A program made the translations under genes and the position numbers. From Clostridium sp. CAG:451 (GTDB lineage: Bacteria > Bacillota_I > Bacilli_A > RF39 > UBA660), in the NCBI GenBank assembly GCA_000438295.1, contig FR901067.1, forward strand, positions 1 to 47,493: a DNA stretch of 47,493 nt. The letters are read 5' to 3'. Positions within the stretch are counted from its first letter, which is position 1. Every line of letters begins with the position of its first letter. The notes beneath the pieces were generated by a model, which saw only the letters and a list, made by a program, of their open reading frames with translations, made no database searches and was not told the origin of the DNA. This document shows positions 40,818 to 47,493 of the stretch, piece by piece.

Positions 40818-40845
40818 TTGGGAACAAATGTTTATATAATATTAT
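40818..40845 (+). promoter_or_regulatory. candidate promoter with LexA/DinR-like box upstream of the DUF362 gene
   Basis: GAACAAATGTTT (40822-40833) fits the Gram-positive SOS core GAACRNRYGTTY. It overlaps TTGGGA (40818-40823) and a -10-like TATTAT (40840-40845), spacing 16. The gene starts more than 110 bases downstream, so another start site may also exist (TTAAAAT near 40909-40915). Confidence 0.4.
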
Positions 40846-40957
40846 ATAAATGTATTTACTTTTACAAATAATTATCTATTATTCTTAGTTTCGTGCAAAA
40901 ATTCTATGTTAAAATGTAATAAATAGTTTATAATAAAAATAAAAGAAGGAGAATTAA

Positions 40958-41845
40958 ATGGAAAAAGCAAAAGTTTATTTTACAAAAGAAATAACTAGTG
41001 ATGGACTAGTAAAAATTTATGAAGCCTTAAATAGAGAATTAAAAGGAAAGGTTGCTGTTAAAATATCAACTGGTGAAATGGGTGGACATAATTATCTAGA
41101 TCCTAATCTAATTAAAGATTTAGTATATAAATTAAATGGAACCATAGTTGAATGTAATACAGCTTATCCTGGTAAGAGAATGAAGACAGAAGATCATTTA
41201 GTTACTATTAAAACTCATGGATTTTGTGATATAGCAGATGTTGATATAATGGATAGTGAAGGAAGTATTGAAATACCTGTTAACTATCAAGGACATTTAC
41301 AAAATAGAAATATAGTGGGAAGTCACATTAATAACTATGATTCAATGTTAGTATTATCACACTTTAAAGGGCATAAGATGGGTGGCTTTGGTGGAGCCTT
41401 AAAGAATATGAGTATTGGGGTAGCTTCAAGTAATGGAAAAGTTTGGATTCACTCTGTTGGAAGAACAACGTCACCATTAGAATTATGGAACTATACAGAA
41501 GACCAAGATGGATTCTTAGAGAGCATGGCAGAAGCTGATAAAGCAGTAGTAGAACACTTTGGGTGTGACAATATGGCTTATATCAATGTAGCTAACAAAA
41601 TATCAATCGATTGTGATTGTGATTCTAATCCAAGTGAACCAGAAATGGCTGATATCGGAATTTATGCAAGTCTTGATCCAGTAGCACTTGATAAATGTTG
41701 TTATGATGCTATCATTAATTCTAAAGATGAAGGAAAAGCATCACTTATAAAAAGAATGGAAGAAAAACATGCCATTCATATTGTCGAGATAGCAGAAGAA
41801 CTTGGTATTGGAACCACTGACTATGAGATAATAAATATAGATTAA
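40958..41845 (+). CDS. DUF362 domain protein
   Basis: 295 aa soluble protein. VAVKISTGEMGGHNYLDPNLIKDLV, CNTAYPGKR, LSHFKGHKMGGFGGALKNMSIGVAS and ASLDPVALDKCCYDAI are the DUF362 (PF04015) pattern. Many members carry a C-terminal ferredoxin domain; this one does not, though it keeps a CDCD cluster near 225. Function of the family is not settled; several members are linked to iron-sulfur or redox metabolism. Strong ribosome binding site AGAAGGAGA. Confidence 0.85.
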   Translation: MEKAKVYFTKEITSDGLVKIYEALNRELKGKVAVKISTGEMGGHNYLDPNLIKDLVYKLNGTIVECNTAYPGKRMKTEDHLVTIKTHGFCDIADVDIMDSEGSIEIPVNYQGHLQNRNIVGSHINNYDSMLVLSHFKGHKMGGFGGALKNMSIGVASSNGKVWIHSVGRTTSPLELWNYTEDQDGFLESMAEADKAVVEHFGCDNMAYINVANKISIDCDCDSNPSEPEMADIGIYASLDPVALDKCCYDAIINSKDEGKASLIKRMEEKHAIHIVEIAEELGIGTTDYEIINID

Positions 41846-41861
41846 TTAGTAGGAGTAGTAG

Positions 41862-42914
41862 ATGTATACAATAATAGATTATTTAAATTACTATAAAGAT
41901 TTAACTTTATAAGAAGCAACTTTTAATAAAATTGATATTTTACTATTTTCAATATTAGTATATTTGCCAGGAGAATCCTTTAATAAGGAAATTTCTCTAC
42001 CTGAATTTTATGACTATACTTATAAATATCATAAAAAAGATGTAGGAGTAATGGTGCCTAAAGCTTATGAGTTATTAGATATTATAAAAAATTCTAAAAG
42101 ATATAAGAATCTTAAGATTAAAAACTTTGTAAGAATTAAGGATGATACTACCCAGTTTGGGGCGGCAACTTTTATCTTAGATGATAAAAAAATAGTAAGT
42201 TTTAAAGGAACAGATGGCTCTTTAATTGGTTGGATTGAAAATATTAGAATAGCATATAAGTATCTAACAGTTACCCAAACACTAGCAGTTAACTACTTAA
42301 AAGATAATATAGATATTAATGACAAAGAAGTTTATGTAACAGGACACTCTAAAGGAGGTAATCTTGCTTTAGTTAGTAGTATGGAACTAGAAGATAGTCT
42401 ATTTAATAAAATAACTGCTATCTATAACTTTGATGGACCAGGTCTTAGATTAGAAGAGTATAACAGTTTAAAATATAAAAGAGTGTTACCTAAACTTAAT
42501 AATATAGTACCTTCTATGTCTTGTGTTGGTATCTTATTAAATAATAGTAATTATGAAGTAGTAAAGAGTAATCTCTTTGCTTTTGAAGAACACTATCCAA
42601 CCTCATGGAATATCTTTGGACAATGTTTTGTTCTAGATGAATTATCAAAGTCATCACTACAATTACATGAGTCAACTACTACTGGAATAAAAGACTTAGA
42701 AAATAGTAAAATAGAATATACTTTTGAAACATTATTTGCAAATCTTGGAAAAGAGTATACTAAACCAGTAAGAGTAGAAATGGAAGATGTTAAAAATATT
42801 CTTCATAATATTAAAAATATAGATAAAGGAGTATATACTTATATAGAAGCTATCATATCGGCGATGTTAAGTGTATCTTATAAAGATAGTTCTTCTATAA
42901 AGATAGAAGATTAA
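41862..42914 (+). pseudogene. DUF2974 (Mbeg1-like) hydrolase gene with one in-frame stop
   Basis: From ATG 41862 (preceded by GTAGGAG) the frame reads MYTIIDYLNYYKDLTL, then TAA at 41910-41912, then EATFNKIDILLFSILVYLPG and on without interruption to 42914. DUF2974 proteins normally begin with this very N-terminus, so one substitution (most simply GAA to TAA) has cut the gene at codon 17. The rest is intact, with an alpha/beta-hydrolase nucleophile elbow GHSKGG and NFDGPGL. The part after the stop could only be made by re-initiation or read-through. Intact length would be about 350 aa. The family is predicted to be lipase-like. Confidence 0.82.
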
Positions 42915-42915
42915 G

Positions 42916-43638
42916 ATGAAAAAGAAAATTATAATTTTAGTAGTAGCTATATTATTTATTATCTTATTGGCTTTTACTGTTATCCTATTTGCTAGTGTTA
43001 AGAAAGATTTAAAGATAGAAAGTAATTTAACTAAAGAGATAACAGAACTAAATCTTTTAATAGAGAATAACGATACTAGTAATATTAATACTAGATTAAA
43101 TACTATTACTACTAGTGGGGATTATGTTCTAGTAGAAAAGGCAGCTAAGAATTATTTGAAAGATAAAGAAAAACTATTTAAAGAAATGTATGAAATCTTA
43201 GATAATAGTGATAATATAGAAAATTTATTAATGATTGATAATATTAAAACTGATGGAAAAGAGTTTACTAATACTATTTCTCTTATCAATAATACAGGTA
43301 GTAAACTTACTAAATTAAGAGATGAATACCAAAGTCTTAGTAGTAGAGAAAAAATAGAAAGTTATCTATCTAAAAAATTAAGAGAAGATGATTACTATAA
43401 TGATTATTATCTTAATGAATTAATGGCTGATATGATGAATAATCAAAAGAATTTAGATGCTATTAATGAATATTTAGCTACTGTATCTAAGTTAAAAGAT
43501 ATCTTTACTTTTTTGAGGGAAAATAAAGATAATTGGAATTTAGAAAATGATAAGATAATGTTTAGTAGTGAGACATTATATAATTATTATGAGGGATTAC
43601 TAACAGGTATTAGTGATGATAAGGTAAATAATATGTAA
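42916..43638 (+). CDS. membrane-anchored helical protein, unknown
   Basis: 240 aa. Basic start, one membrane helix (about 5-27), then an extracellular, largely helical domain rich in Asn, Asp and Lys. No cysteine pairs or known motif. Starts 2 bases after the DUF2974 frame ends, so it was its operon partner. It has the same design (N-terminal anchor, helical ectodomain) as the protein at 29563 but no clear sequence match. I do not recognise a family. Confidence 0.55.
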   Translation: MKKKIIILVVAILFIILLAFTVILFASVKKDLKIESNLTKEITELNLLIENNDTSNINTRLNTITTSGDYVLVEKAAKNYLKDKEKLFKEMYEILDNSDNIENLLMIDNIKTDGKEFTNTISLINNTGSKLTKLRDEYQSLSSREKIESYLSKKLREDDYYNDYYLNELMADMMNNQKNLDAINEYLATVSKLKDIFTFLRENKDNWNLENDKIMFSSETLYNYYEGLLTGISDDKVNNM

Positions 43639-43674
43639 ATAACTTGTAAATATCTAATAAAAGTATTATTTTTC

Positions 43675-43703
43675 TTGCTAGTAAATAATTAATATGATAA
43701 TCT
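43675..43703 (+). promoter_or_regulatory. candidate promoter of the HD-domain gene
   Basis: TTGCTA at 43675-43680, 17-base spacer, TAATCT at 43698-43703, 25 bases before the start. Confidence 0.45.
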
Positions 43704-43727
43704 TTAAAAGAAAAAAGGGTGATGATT

Positions 43728-44225
43728 ATGGAAGAATTTGAGTCTATTATAAAAGATATAGTAGAAAATAGTGAAGTATTAAAGATGAAAGAGTATAGAC
43801 AGCATGCTGATACTAGTTGTTTTGATCATTGCTATATGGCTTCTTACTACTGCTATATTCTTTGTAAAAAACTTAACCTTGATTATAAGTCGTGTGCAAG
43901 AGCAGCTATGCTTCATGACTTTTACCTATATGATTGGCGAGTTAAAGATATCTCCCATAAATGGCATGCCTTTACTCATCCTAAAAAAGCTCTAGAAAAA
44001 GCTTTATCAATCTTTGATTTAAATGATAGGGAAAAAGATATTATAATTAATCATATGTGGCCAGTAACTGTTAAATTACCAAGAACAAAAGAAGCTTTTA
44101 TTTTAACACTAGTAGATAAATACTGTGCTACTTATGAAACAGTTAGTTATACATTAAAGCAGTTAAGAAAAAAACCAAGCTGGCAATATGCTTATCTAAT
44201 GCTTTGGTTAGTTATTAGAAAATAA
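43728..44225 (+). CDS. HD-domain phosphohydrolase-like protein
   Basis: 165 aa. Metal-binding HD pattern: H34 (CFDHCYMASYYCY), H63-D64 (MLHDFYLYDW) and D130 (LTLVDKYCA). Histidines at 77, 80 and 84 in HKWHAFTH add to the likely metal site. Small HD proteins of this kind act on nucleotides or similar phosphates; the substrate is unknown. ATG 43728 is preferred to GTG 43719 or ATG 43722 because AAAGGGTGAT then has room. Confidence 0.78.
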   Translation: MEEFESIIKDIVENSEVLKMKEYRQHADTSCFDHCYMASYYCYILCKKLNLDYKSCARAAMLHDFYLYDWRVKDISHKWHAFTHPKKALEKALSIFDLNDREKDIIINHMWPVTVKLPRTKEAFILTLVDKYCATYETVSYTLKQLRKKPSWQYAYLMLWLVIRK

Positions 44226-44324
44226 TTGCTATTATTATTCTGATTTAATATCAAGTGGTGCTAGTAAAATTATGAGTAGATAAACTTTTAATTAACAGAC
44301 ATGATTTTATAGATGCCAAAACAA

Positions 44325-44353
44325 TTGCATAAAAACTAATCTTATAGTATAAT
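44325..44353 (+). promoter_or_regulatory. sigma-A promoter of the zinc-ribbon gene
   Basis: TTGCAT at 44325-44330, 17-base spacer, TATAAT at 44348-44353. The 99 bases before it (44226-44324) hold nothing I recognise. Confidence 0.75.
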
Positions 44354-44478
44354 CTATAGTGTGAAGTAATTCACTGGACATTTATAAAAATTATAAGAAT
44401 TCTATATTGACCTTTCAATTTTTGGATTATTAATGATTTCTATACTAGTCCAATTATTGTGGAAAGGAGAATATGTAT
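44354..44478 (+). other. long untranslated leader of the zinc-ribbon gene
   Basis: About 115 transcribed bases for a 59-residue protein. Contains the hairpin GTGAA-gtaa-TTCAC (44361-44374) and a distant TGGAC (44375-44379) / GTCCA (44448-44452) pairing that could bring the ends together ahead of the AAAGGAG site at 44463-44469. Confidence 0.4.
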
Positions 44479-44658
44479 ATGGAATTTAAAGATAAGACAA
44501 TTACTTGTTGTGATTGCCATGAAGATTTTACTTTTACTGCTGGAGAACAAGAGTTTTATCAAATGAAAGGTTTAACTAATGAACCTAAACGTTGTAAAGC
44601 TTGTCGTGATAAGAAAAAGAAAGAACGTGCAGAAAGAGAAAATAATCATAACAACTAG
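44479..44658 (+). CDS. small zinc-ribbon protein (zf-trcl type)
   Basis: 59 aa. Cysteine pairs C10-C13 and C39-C42 (RCKAC) with the core DCHEDFTFTAGEQEFYQMKG and a Lys/Arg/Glu-rich tail, the pattern of the PF13451 'probable zinc-binding' family. Role unknown; a nucleic-acid contact is plausible from the basic tail. ATG 44479 is preferred over ATG 44473 since AAAGGAG is then nine bases away. Confidence 0.85.
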   Translation: MEFKDKTITCCDCHEDFTFTAGEQEFYQMKGLTNEPKRCKACRDKKKKERAERENNHNN

Positions 44659-44662
44659 TAAG

Positions 44663-44688
44663 AAACTGATATTTTGTCAGTTTTTTCT
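44663..44688 (+). terminator. terminator of the zinc-ribbon gene
   Basis: AAACTGA (44663-44669), 7-base loop, TCAGTTT (44677-44683), then T-rich. Confidence 0.8.
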
Positions 44689-44689
44689 T

Positions 44690-44718
44690 TTGATTTTTAT
44701 AAATTTCGTATATACTAT
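44690..44718 (+). promoter_or_regulatory. promoter of the glycosyltransferase operon
   Basis: TTGATT at 44690-44695, 17-base spacer, TACTAT at 44713-44718. It starts immediately after the upstream terminator. Confidence 0.55.
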
Positions 44719-44737
44719 AGGTAAGGATGGTGGCAAG

Positions 44738-45880
44738 ATGAAAAAAATATCAATAATAGCATTACATCTAGGATATGGTGGAGTAGAAAAGTCTATTTCA
44801 ACGCTTGCTAATTTATTAGCGACAACACCTGATATTGAAATAGAAATAGCATCCGTTTATGAACTTTATGATAAGCCAGTATTTCCTCTAGATGATAAGA
44901 TAAAAGTAAAGTATTTATTAGAAAAAGGAATCAAGAGTAATGAAAAAGAGTGGAGAGAGTCTCTTAGAAAAGTAAGACCAATTACATTTGTTAAAGAAAG
45001 TTTTAAAAGTCTTAAAATTCTCCATTTAAGACGTAAGGAAGTAATTAATTATATAAAAGAAACTGATGCTGATATAATTATTTCTACTAGAGTATTATTT
45101 AATGGATTAGTAGGCCTTTATGCAAAAGATAATGTCTTAAAGATAGGTTGGGAACATAATCACTATCATAATGATATGAAATATGCTATGGATGTAGTAG
45201 CAAGTGCTAAGAAATTAGATTATTTTATTTTAGTATCAAAAGATTTGCAAAAGTTTTATCGTAAAGAATTATTAGAATATAAAGTTAAGTGTGTCTATAT
45301 ACCTAATACTTTAGAAAATATTCCAAAAACAAAAAGTCCTTTAACTGCTAAGAGAATAGTAAGTGTTGGAAGATTGTCTAAAGAAAAAGGATATCTTTCT
45401 TTATTAGAAATATATAGTGAGGTTATAAAGAAACATCCTGATTGGGTACTTGATATAATAGGAGATGGTAAAGAGAAAGAAACTCTTGAAACATATATTA
45501 AAAAACATAATTTAGAAGATAAAGTAACCCTTCATGGTTTTCAAAATAGTGAGTATATAAATAATATCATGCATAAGTCATCAATTTATGTTATGACAAG
45601 TTATACAGAGTCTTTTGGAATAGTCTTACTAGAAGCAATGAGTAATGGGCTACCTTGTCTTGCTTTTGATAGTGCTGAAGGGGCAAAAGAGATAATAACA
45701 TCAGGAAGAGATGGCTATTTAATAAGACATAGAAATCATAAGATGATGGTTAATAAGATAAATGATTTAATAAAAGATTCTGATAAGAGGAAGGAATTAG
45801 GTAGTGCCGGAAGACGTAAGATTAAAAATTATAGTAAAGATAAAGTGTTAGAACAATGGTTAAAAATAATTAATAAATAG
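44738..45880 (+). CDS. glycosyltransferase family 4 (GT-B)
   Basis: 380 aa cytoplasmic GT-B enzyme. LHLGYGGVEKSISTLANLL at the N-terminus binds the acceptor side; VSVGRLSKEKGYLSLLEIY and SYTESFGIVLLEAMSNG (the EX7E motif) bind the nucleotide sugar. It likely adds one sugar to a lipid-linked glycan. ATG 44738 (MKKISII) is the natural family start; the frame is open further upstream through the preceding gene without meaning. First gene of a three-gene glycan operon. Confidence 0.9.
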   Translation: MKKISIIALHLGYGGVEKSISTLANLLATTPDIEIEIASVYELYDKPVFPLDDKIKVKYLLEKGIKSNEKEWRESLRKVRPITFVKESFKSLKILHLRRKEVINYIKETDADIIISTRVLFNGLVGLYAKDNVLKIGWEHNHYHNDMKYAMDVVASAKKLDYFILVSKDLQKFYRKELLEYKVKCVYIPNTLENIPKTKSPLTAKRIVSVGRLSKEKGYLSLLEIYSEVIKKHPDWVLDIIGDGKEKETLETYIKKHNLEDKVTLHGFQNSEYINNIMHKSSIYVMTSYTESFGIVLLEAMSNGLPCLAFDSAEGAKEIITSGRDGYLIRHRNHKMMVNKINDLIKDSDKRKELGSAGRRKIKNYSKDKVLEQWLKIINK

Positions 45881-45888
45881 AGGTATGT

Positions 45889-46365
45889 ATGAAGAAAAAT
45901 GTAATGTTTATATCTAGTACAGGGGGACACTTAAGTGAACTTTTACAGCTTGCTAATTTATTTCCAAGATATAATTCTTGTCTTATTACTGAGAATACTA
46001 AATCTAATAGGAAGTTAAAAAAGAAATATAAAAGAATAAACTTTCTAATCTATGGTACAAAAGATCATTTCCTATCTTATCCTTTTAAGTTACTAGCTAA
46101 CTGTTTTATTAGTCTTTATTACTATTTTAAATATCATCCAGATTATGTTATTACAACAGGTGCTCATACGGCAGGACCAATGTGTTCTATAGCAAAGATA
46201 TTTGGTAGTAAAGTAATTTATATTGAAACATTTGCTAATATAAATACTAAGACAGTTACTGGTAGCTTATTCTATAAATTTAAAATAGCTAATTTATTTA
46301 TTGTTCAGTGGCGTCCCATGTTAAAACTTTATAAAAATGCTACTTATGGGGGGTGGATTTACTAA
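45889..46365 (+). CDS. Alg14-like glycosyltransferase subunit (PssD/EpsE type)
   Basis: 158 aa. N-terminal STGGHLSELLQL (10-21) and PDYVITTGAHTAGPMCSIAKI are the Alg14/PssD marks. A hydrophobic stretch around 72-92 fits membrane association. Alg14-type proteins anchor and activate the catalytic Alg13-type partner, encoded next; together they add the second sugar to an undecaprenyl-diphosphate-linked saccharide. Stop TAA overlaps the next ATG (TAATG). Confidence 0.9.
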   Translation: MKKNVMFISSTGGHLSELLQLANLFPRYNSCLITENTKSNRKLKKKYKRINFLIYGTKDHFLSYPFKLLANCFISLYYYFKYHPDYVITTGAHTAGPMCSIAKIFGSKVIYIETFANINTKTVTGSLFYKFKIANLFIVQWRPMLKLYKNATYGGWIY

Positions 46366-47156
46366 TGATTTTTGTAACATTAGGTACACAAGATAAGTCC
46401 TTTAAAAGATTATTAAAAGCAGTAGAGAAGGAAAAAATAAATGGTAACATTAAAGAAAAGGTAGTTGTTCAAGCAGGGTATACTAAGTATAAAAGTGATG
46501 TTATGGAAATATTTGATACTATTTCTAAAGATGAATTTGAAGAGTATATGGCAAAAGCTTCTTTAGTAATTACGCATGGTGGAGTAGGTAGTATCTTAAC
46601 AGCTCTTGATAATAATAAAAAAGTAATAGCAGCCCCTCGTCTTGCTAGATATAAGGAACATACTAATGATCATCAAAAACAAATAGTAGATGAATTTGAA
46701 AAGAATGGTTATATTCTAGCTCTTAGAGATACTAATAAACTAGATGATGTATTAAAAAAAGTTAAGAAGTTTACTCCTAAGAAATATGAATCTAATAAGA
46801 AGAACTTTCAAAAGATAATAACTGATTATATAGATGAGACTAATCATGTTAGTTGGTATAACAGAGATAAAAAAATAATTCTAATAGAGTTAATTAATTA
46901 CTTAGTATTTGCTTTTCTTTTTAAATATAATTATTTATTAGGATTACTACTAGGATTTATTTTATCTATTATTTTATGTTTATTTCTATATAATCATAAG
47001 AAGGAAAATATCAGTTATTTAGTAATAACTTTTCTAATAGAATGGATACTTCTTTCTTTAGTAAAGGATAAGTTATTTCTAAAGACAATTATTAATCCTT
47101 TGATAATAGTGATTTATCATTTAATAGTAAGTAATAGAAGTGAGATAAGCTATTAA
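46365..47156 (+). CDS. Alg13-like glycosyltransferase fused to a C-terminal membrane domain
   Basis: 263 aa. Residues 1 to about 160 are a complete Alg13/PssE-type GT28 C-terminal domain: MIFVTLGTQDKSFKRLL, then ITHGGVGSILTAL with H71-GGxGS, then PRLARYKEHTNDHQ. Residues about 171-255 form four membrane helices, which the usual PssE/EpsF proteins of about 160 aa lack; the layout recalls GtrA-like flippase subunits but I cannot confirm that. ATG 46365 is chosen because GGGGGGTGG lies about 10 bases before it and because it gives the canonical MIFVTLG start. Confidence 0.85.
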   Translation: MIFVTLGTQDKSFKRLLKAVEKEKINGNIKEKVVVQAGYTKYKSDVMEIFDTISKDEFEEYMAKASLVITHGGVGSILTALDNNKKVIAAPRLARYKEHTNDHQKQIVDEFEKNGYILALRDTNKLDDVLKKVKKFTPKKYESNKKNFQKIITDYIDETNHVSWYNRDKKIILIELINYLVFAFLFKYNYLLGLLLGFILSIILCLFLYNHKKENISYLVITFLIEWILLSLVKDKLFLKTIINPLIIVIYHLIVSNRSEISY

Positions 47157-47184
47157 GATTAACTAATGACAGTTAGTCTTTTTT
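47155..47184 (+). terminator. terminator of the glycan operon
   Basis: AAGATTAACT (47155-47164), 6-base loop, AGTTAGTCTT (47171-47180) with one G-U pair, then TTTT. Confidence 0.8.
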
Positions 47185-47447
47185 AGTACGGGAAAAGTTA
47201 AAATATTAAGAAGTTATTCTATAGTTATAGTAATAAGTAAGTATCTATGATATAAAATAATTGAAAATTTTTTTGTCAGATGCTAATTTAGTAAATCTTG
47301 GTAAAAGTATACCCTCAATTTGCTAAATTGAAGGGGTGAATTTAATAAAACCCCTAATTTGTAAGAGTGAATTTTGAAAATTGGCTGTTTGCAAAGTGAT
47401 ATTCATATCTGTTATCCTTTAGCTACTTGTCCAAAGAAAGGAGGCAT
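47185..47447. other. gene-free stretch with alternative hairpins
   Basis: No gene. TCAATTT (47315-47321) pairs with AAATTGA (47325-47331). The following AGGGG (47332-47336) can pair with upstream CCC (47312-47314) or with CCCCT (47351-47355), so two exclusive folds are possible. No clear promoter was found. It may be the leader of the gene at 47448. Confidence 0.35.
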
Positions 47448-47493
47448 ATGGCCAAGACAAAGAAATTTATAAAACCATTATATGATACTACTA
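47448..47493 (+). CDS. start of an unidentified gene, cut by the window end
   Basis: AAAGGAGG at 47437-47444 precedes ATG 47448; the frame reads MAKTKKFIKPLYDTT and is open to the window edge. The strong ribosome binding site supports a real gene; too little is visible to name it. Confidence 0.6.
   Translation, partial: MAKTKKFIKPLYDTT

Noticed and set aside
43804..43995. Second frame overlapping the HD-domain gene
   Set aside because: Out-of-frame shadow of the HD protein with no ribosome binding site of its own.
1..47493. Mycoplasma-type code with TGA as tryptophan
   Set aside because: Several intact genes end in TGA (16750, 19506, 28249, 38942) and Trp is written TGG in all recognised proteins.

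Overview
The window reads as a stretch of chromosome from an AT-rich, low-GC Gram-positive bacterium of the Bacilli / Erysipelotrichia / Mollicutes neighbourhood, probably one of the uncultured gut lineages near RF39 or Acholeplasma (inference from gene content and style). It keeps peptidoglycan machinery (PBP2b-type PBP, FtsA/FtsZ, deacetylase, glucosaminidase, LCP protein). It uses the standard code: TGA is a stop, for example at the ends of yqeG, dnaG, the dockerin glucosaminidase and the ORF6N gene. Nearly everything is on the + strand; only the SAM-binding-fold gene and the LCP gene (23.3-26.3 kb) are on the - strand. I saw no rRNA, tRNA, CRISPR array or insertion sequence.

Layout. 0-4 kb: tail of a DUF285 surface protein, a YhaQ/YhaP-type ABC exporter, a lactate dehydrogenase-like gene and a small membrane protein. 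4.3-10.5 kb: a compact division cluster (rsmH, ftsL, PASTA-PBP, ftsA, ftsZ). It is headed by a promoter and three 10-bp-spaced MraZ-type boxes, but mraZ itself is absent and a long untranslated leader takes its place. 10.6-14.7 kb: priA, a pro-sigma-K-like factor and an unknown gene. 14.8-22.7 kb: a PgdA-like deacetylase, then yqeG-yqeH-dnaG-rpoD-trmK as a tight operon, followed by a second, strongly divergent sigma-70 factor with a private N-terminal domain.

22.8-31.2 kb: rubrerythrin, then a cell-surface block. It holds an LCP-PASTA ligase-like protein facing a secreted glucosaminidase with a C-terminal dockerin, immediately followed by a membrane-anchored cohesin-like protein, a membrane coiled protein and a phosphodiester glycosidase. 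The dockerin/cohesin neighbours suggest a small docking system for a wall hydrolase. 31.3-36.4 kb: a Fic pseudogene with three frameshifts, rpsO, pnp and a SipW-type/DUF6273 surface protein whose 3' end has a foreign base composition.

36.5-47.5 kb is the accessory end. It contains an rRNA methyltransferase and an ORF6N gene followed by two decayed copies; each of the three carries a different but perfect palindrome at the same codons. Then come a Tag glycosylase with an odd start, DUF362, a DUF2974 hydrolase broken by one in-frame stop, an HD protein, a zinc-ribbon protein and a glycan module (GT4, Alg14-like, Alg13-like fused to a membrane domain). The last bases open a new, cut-off gene.

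The items most worth follow-up are the compensated palindromes in the ORF6N copies, the cohesin-dockerin pair, the altered-specificity sigma factor and the MraZ boxes without mraZ.
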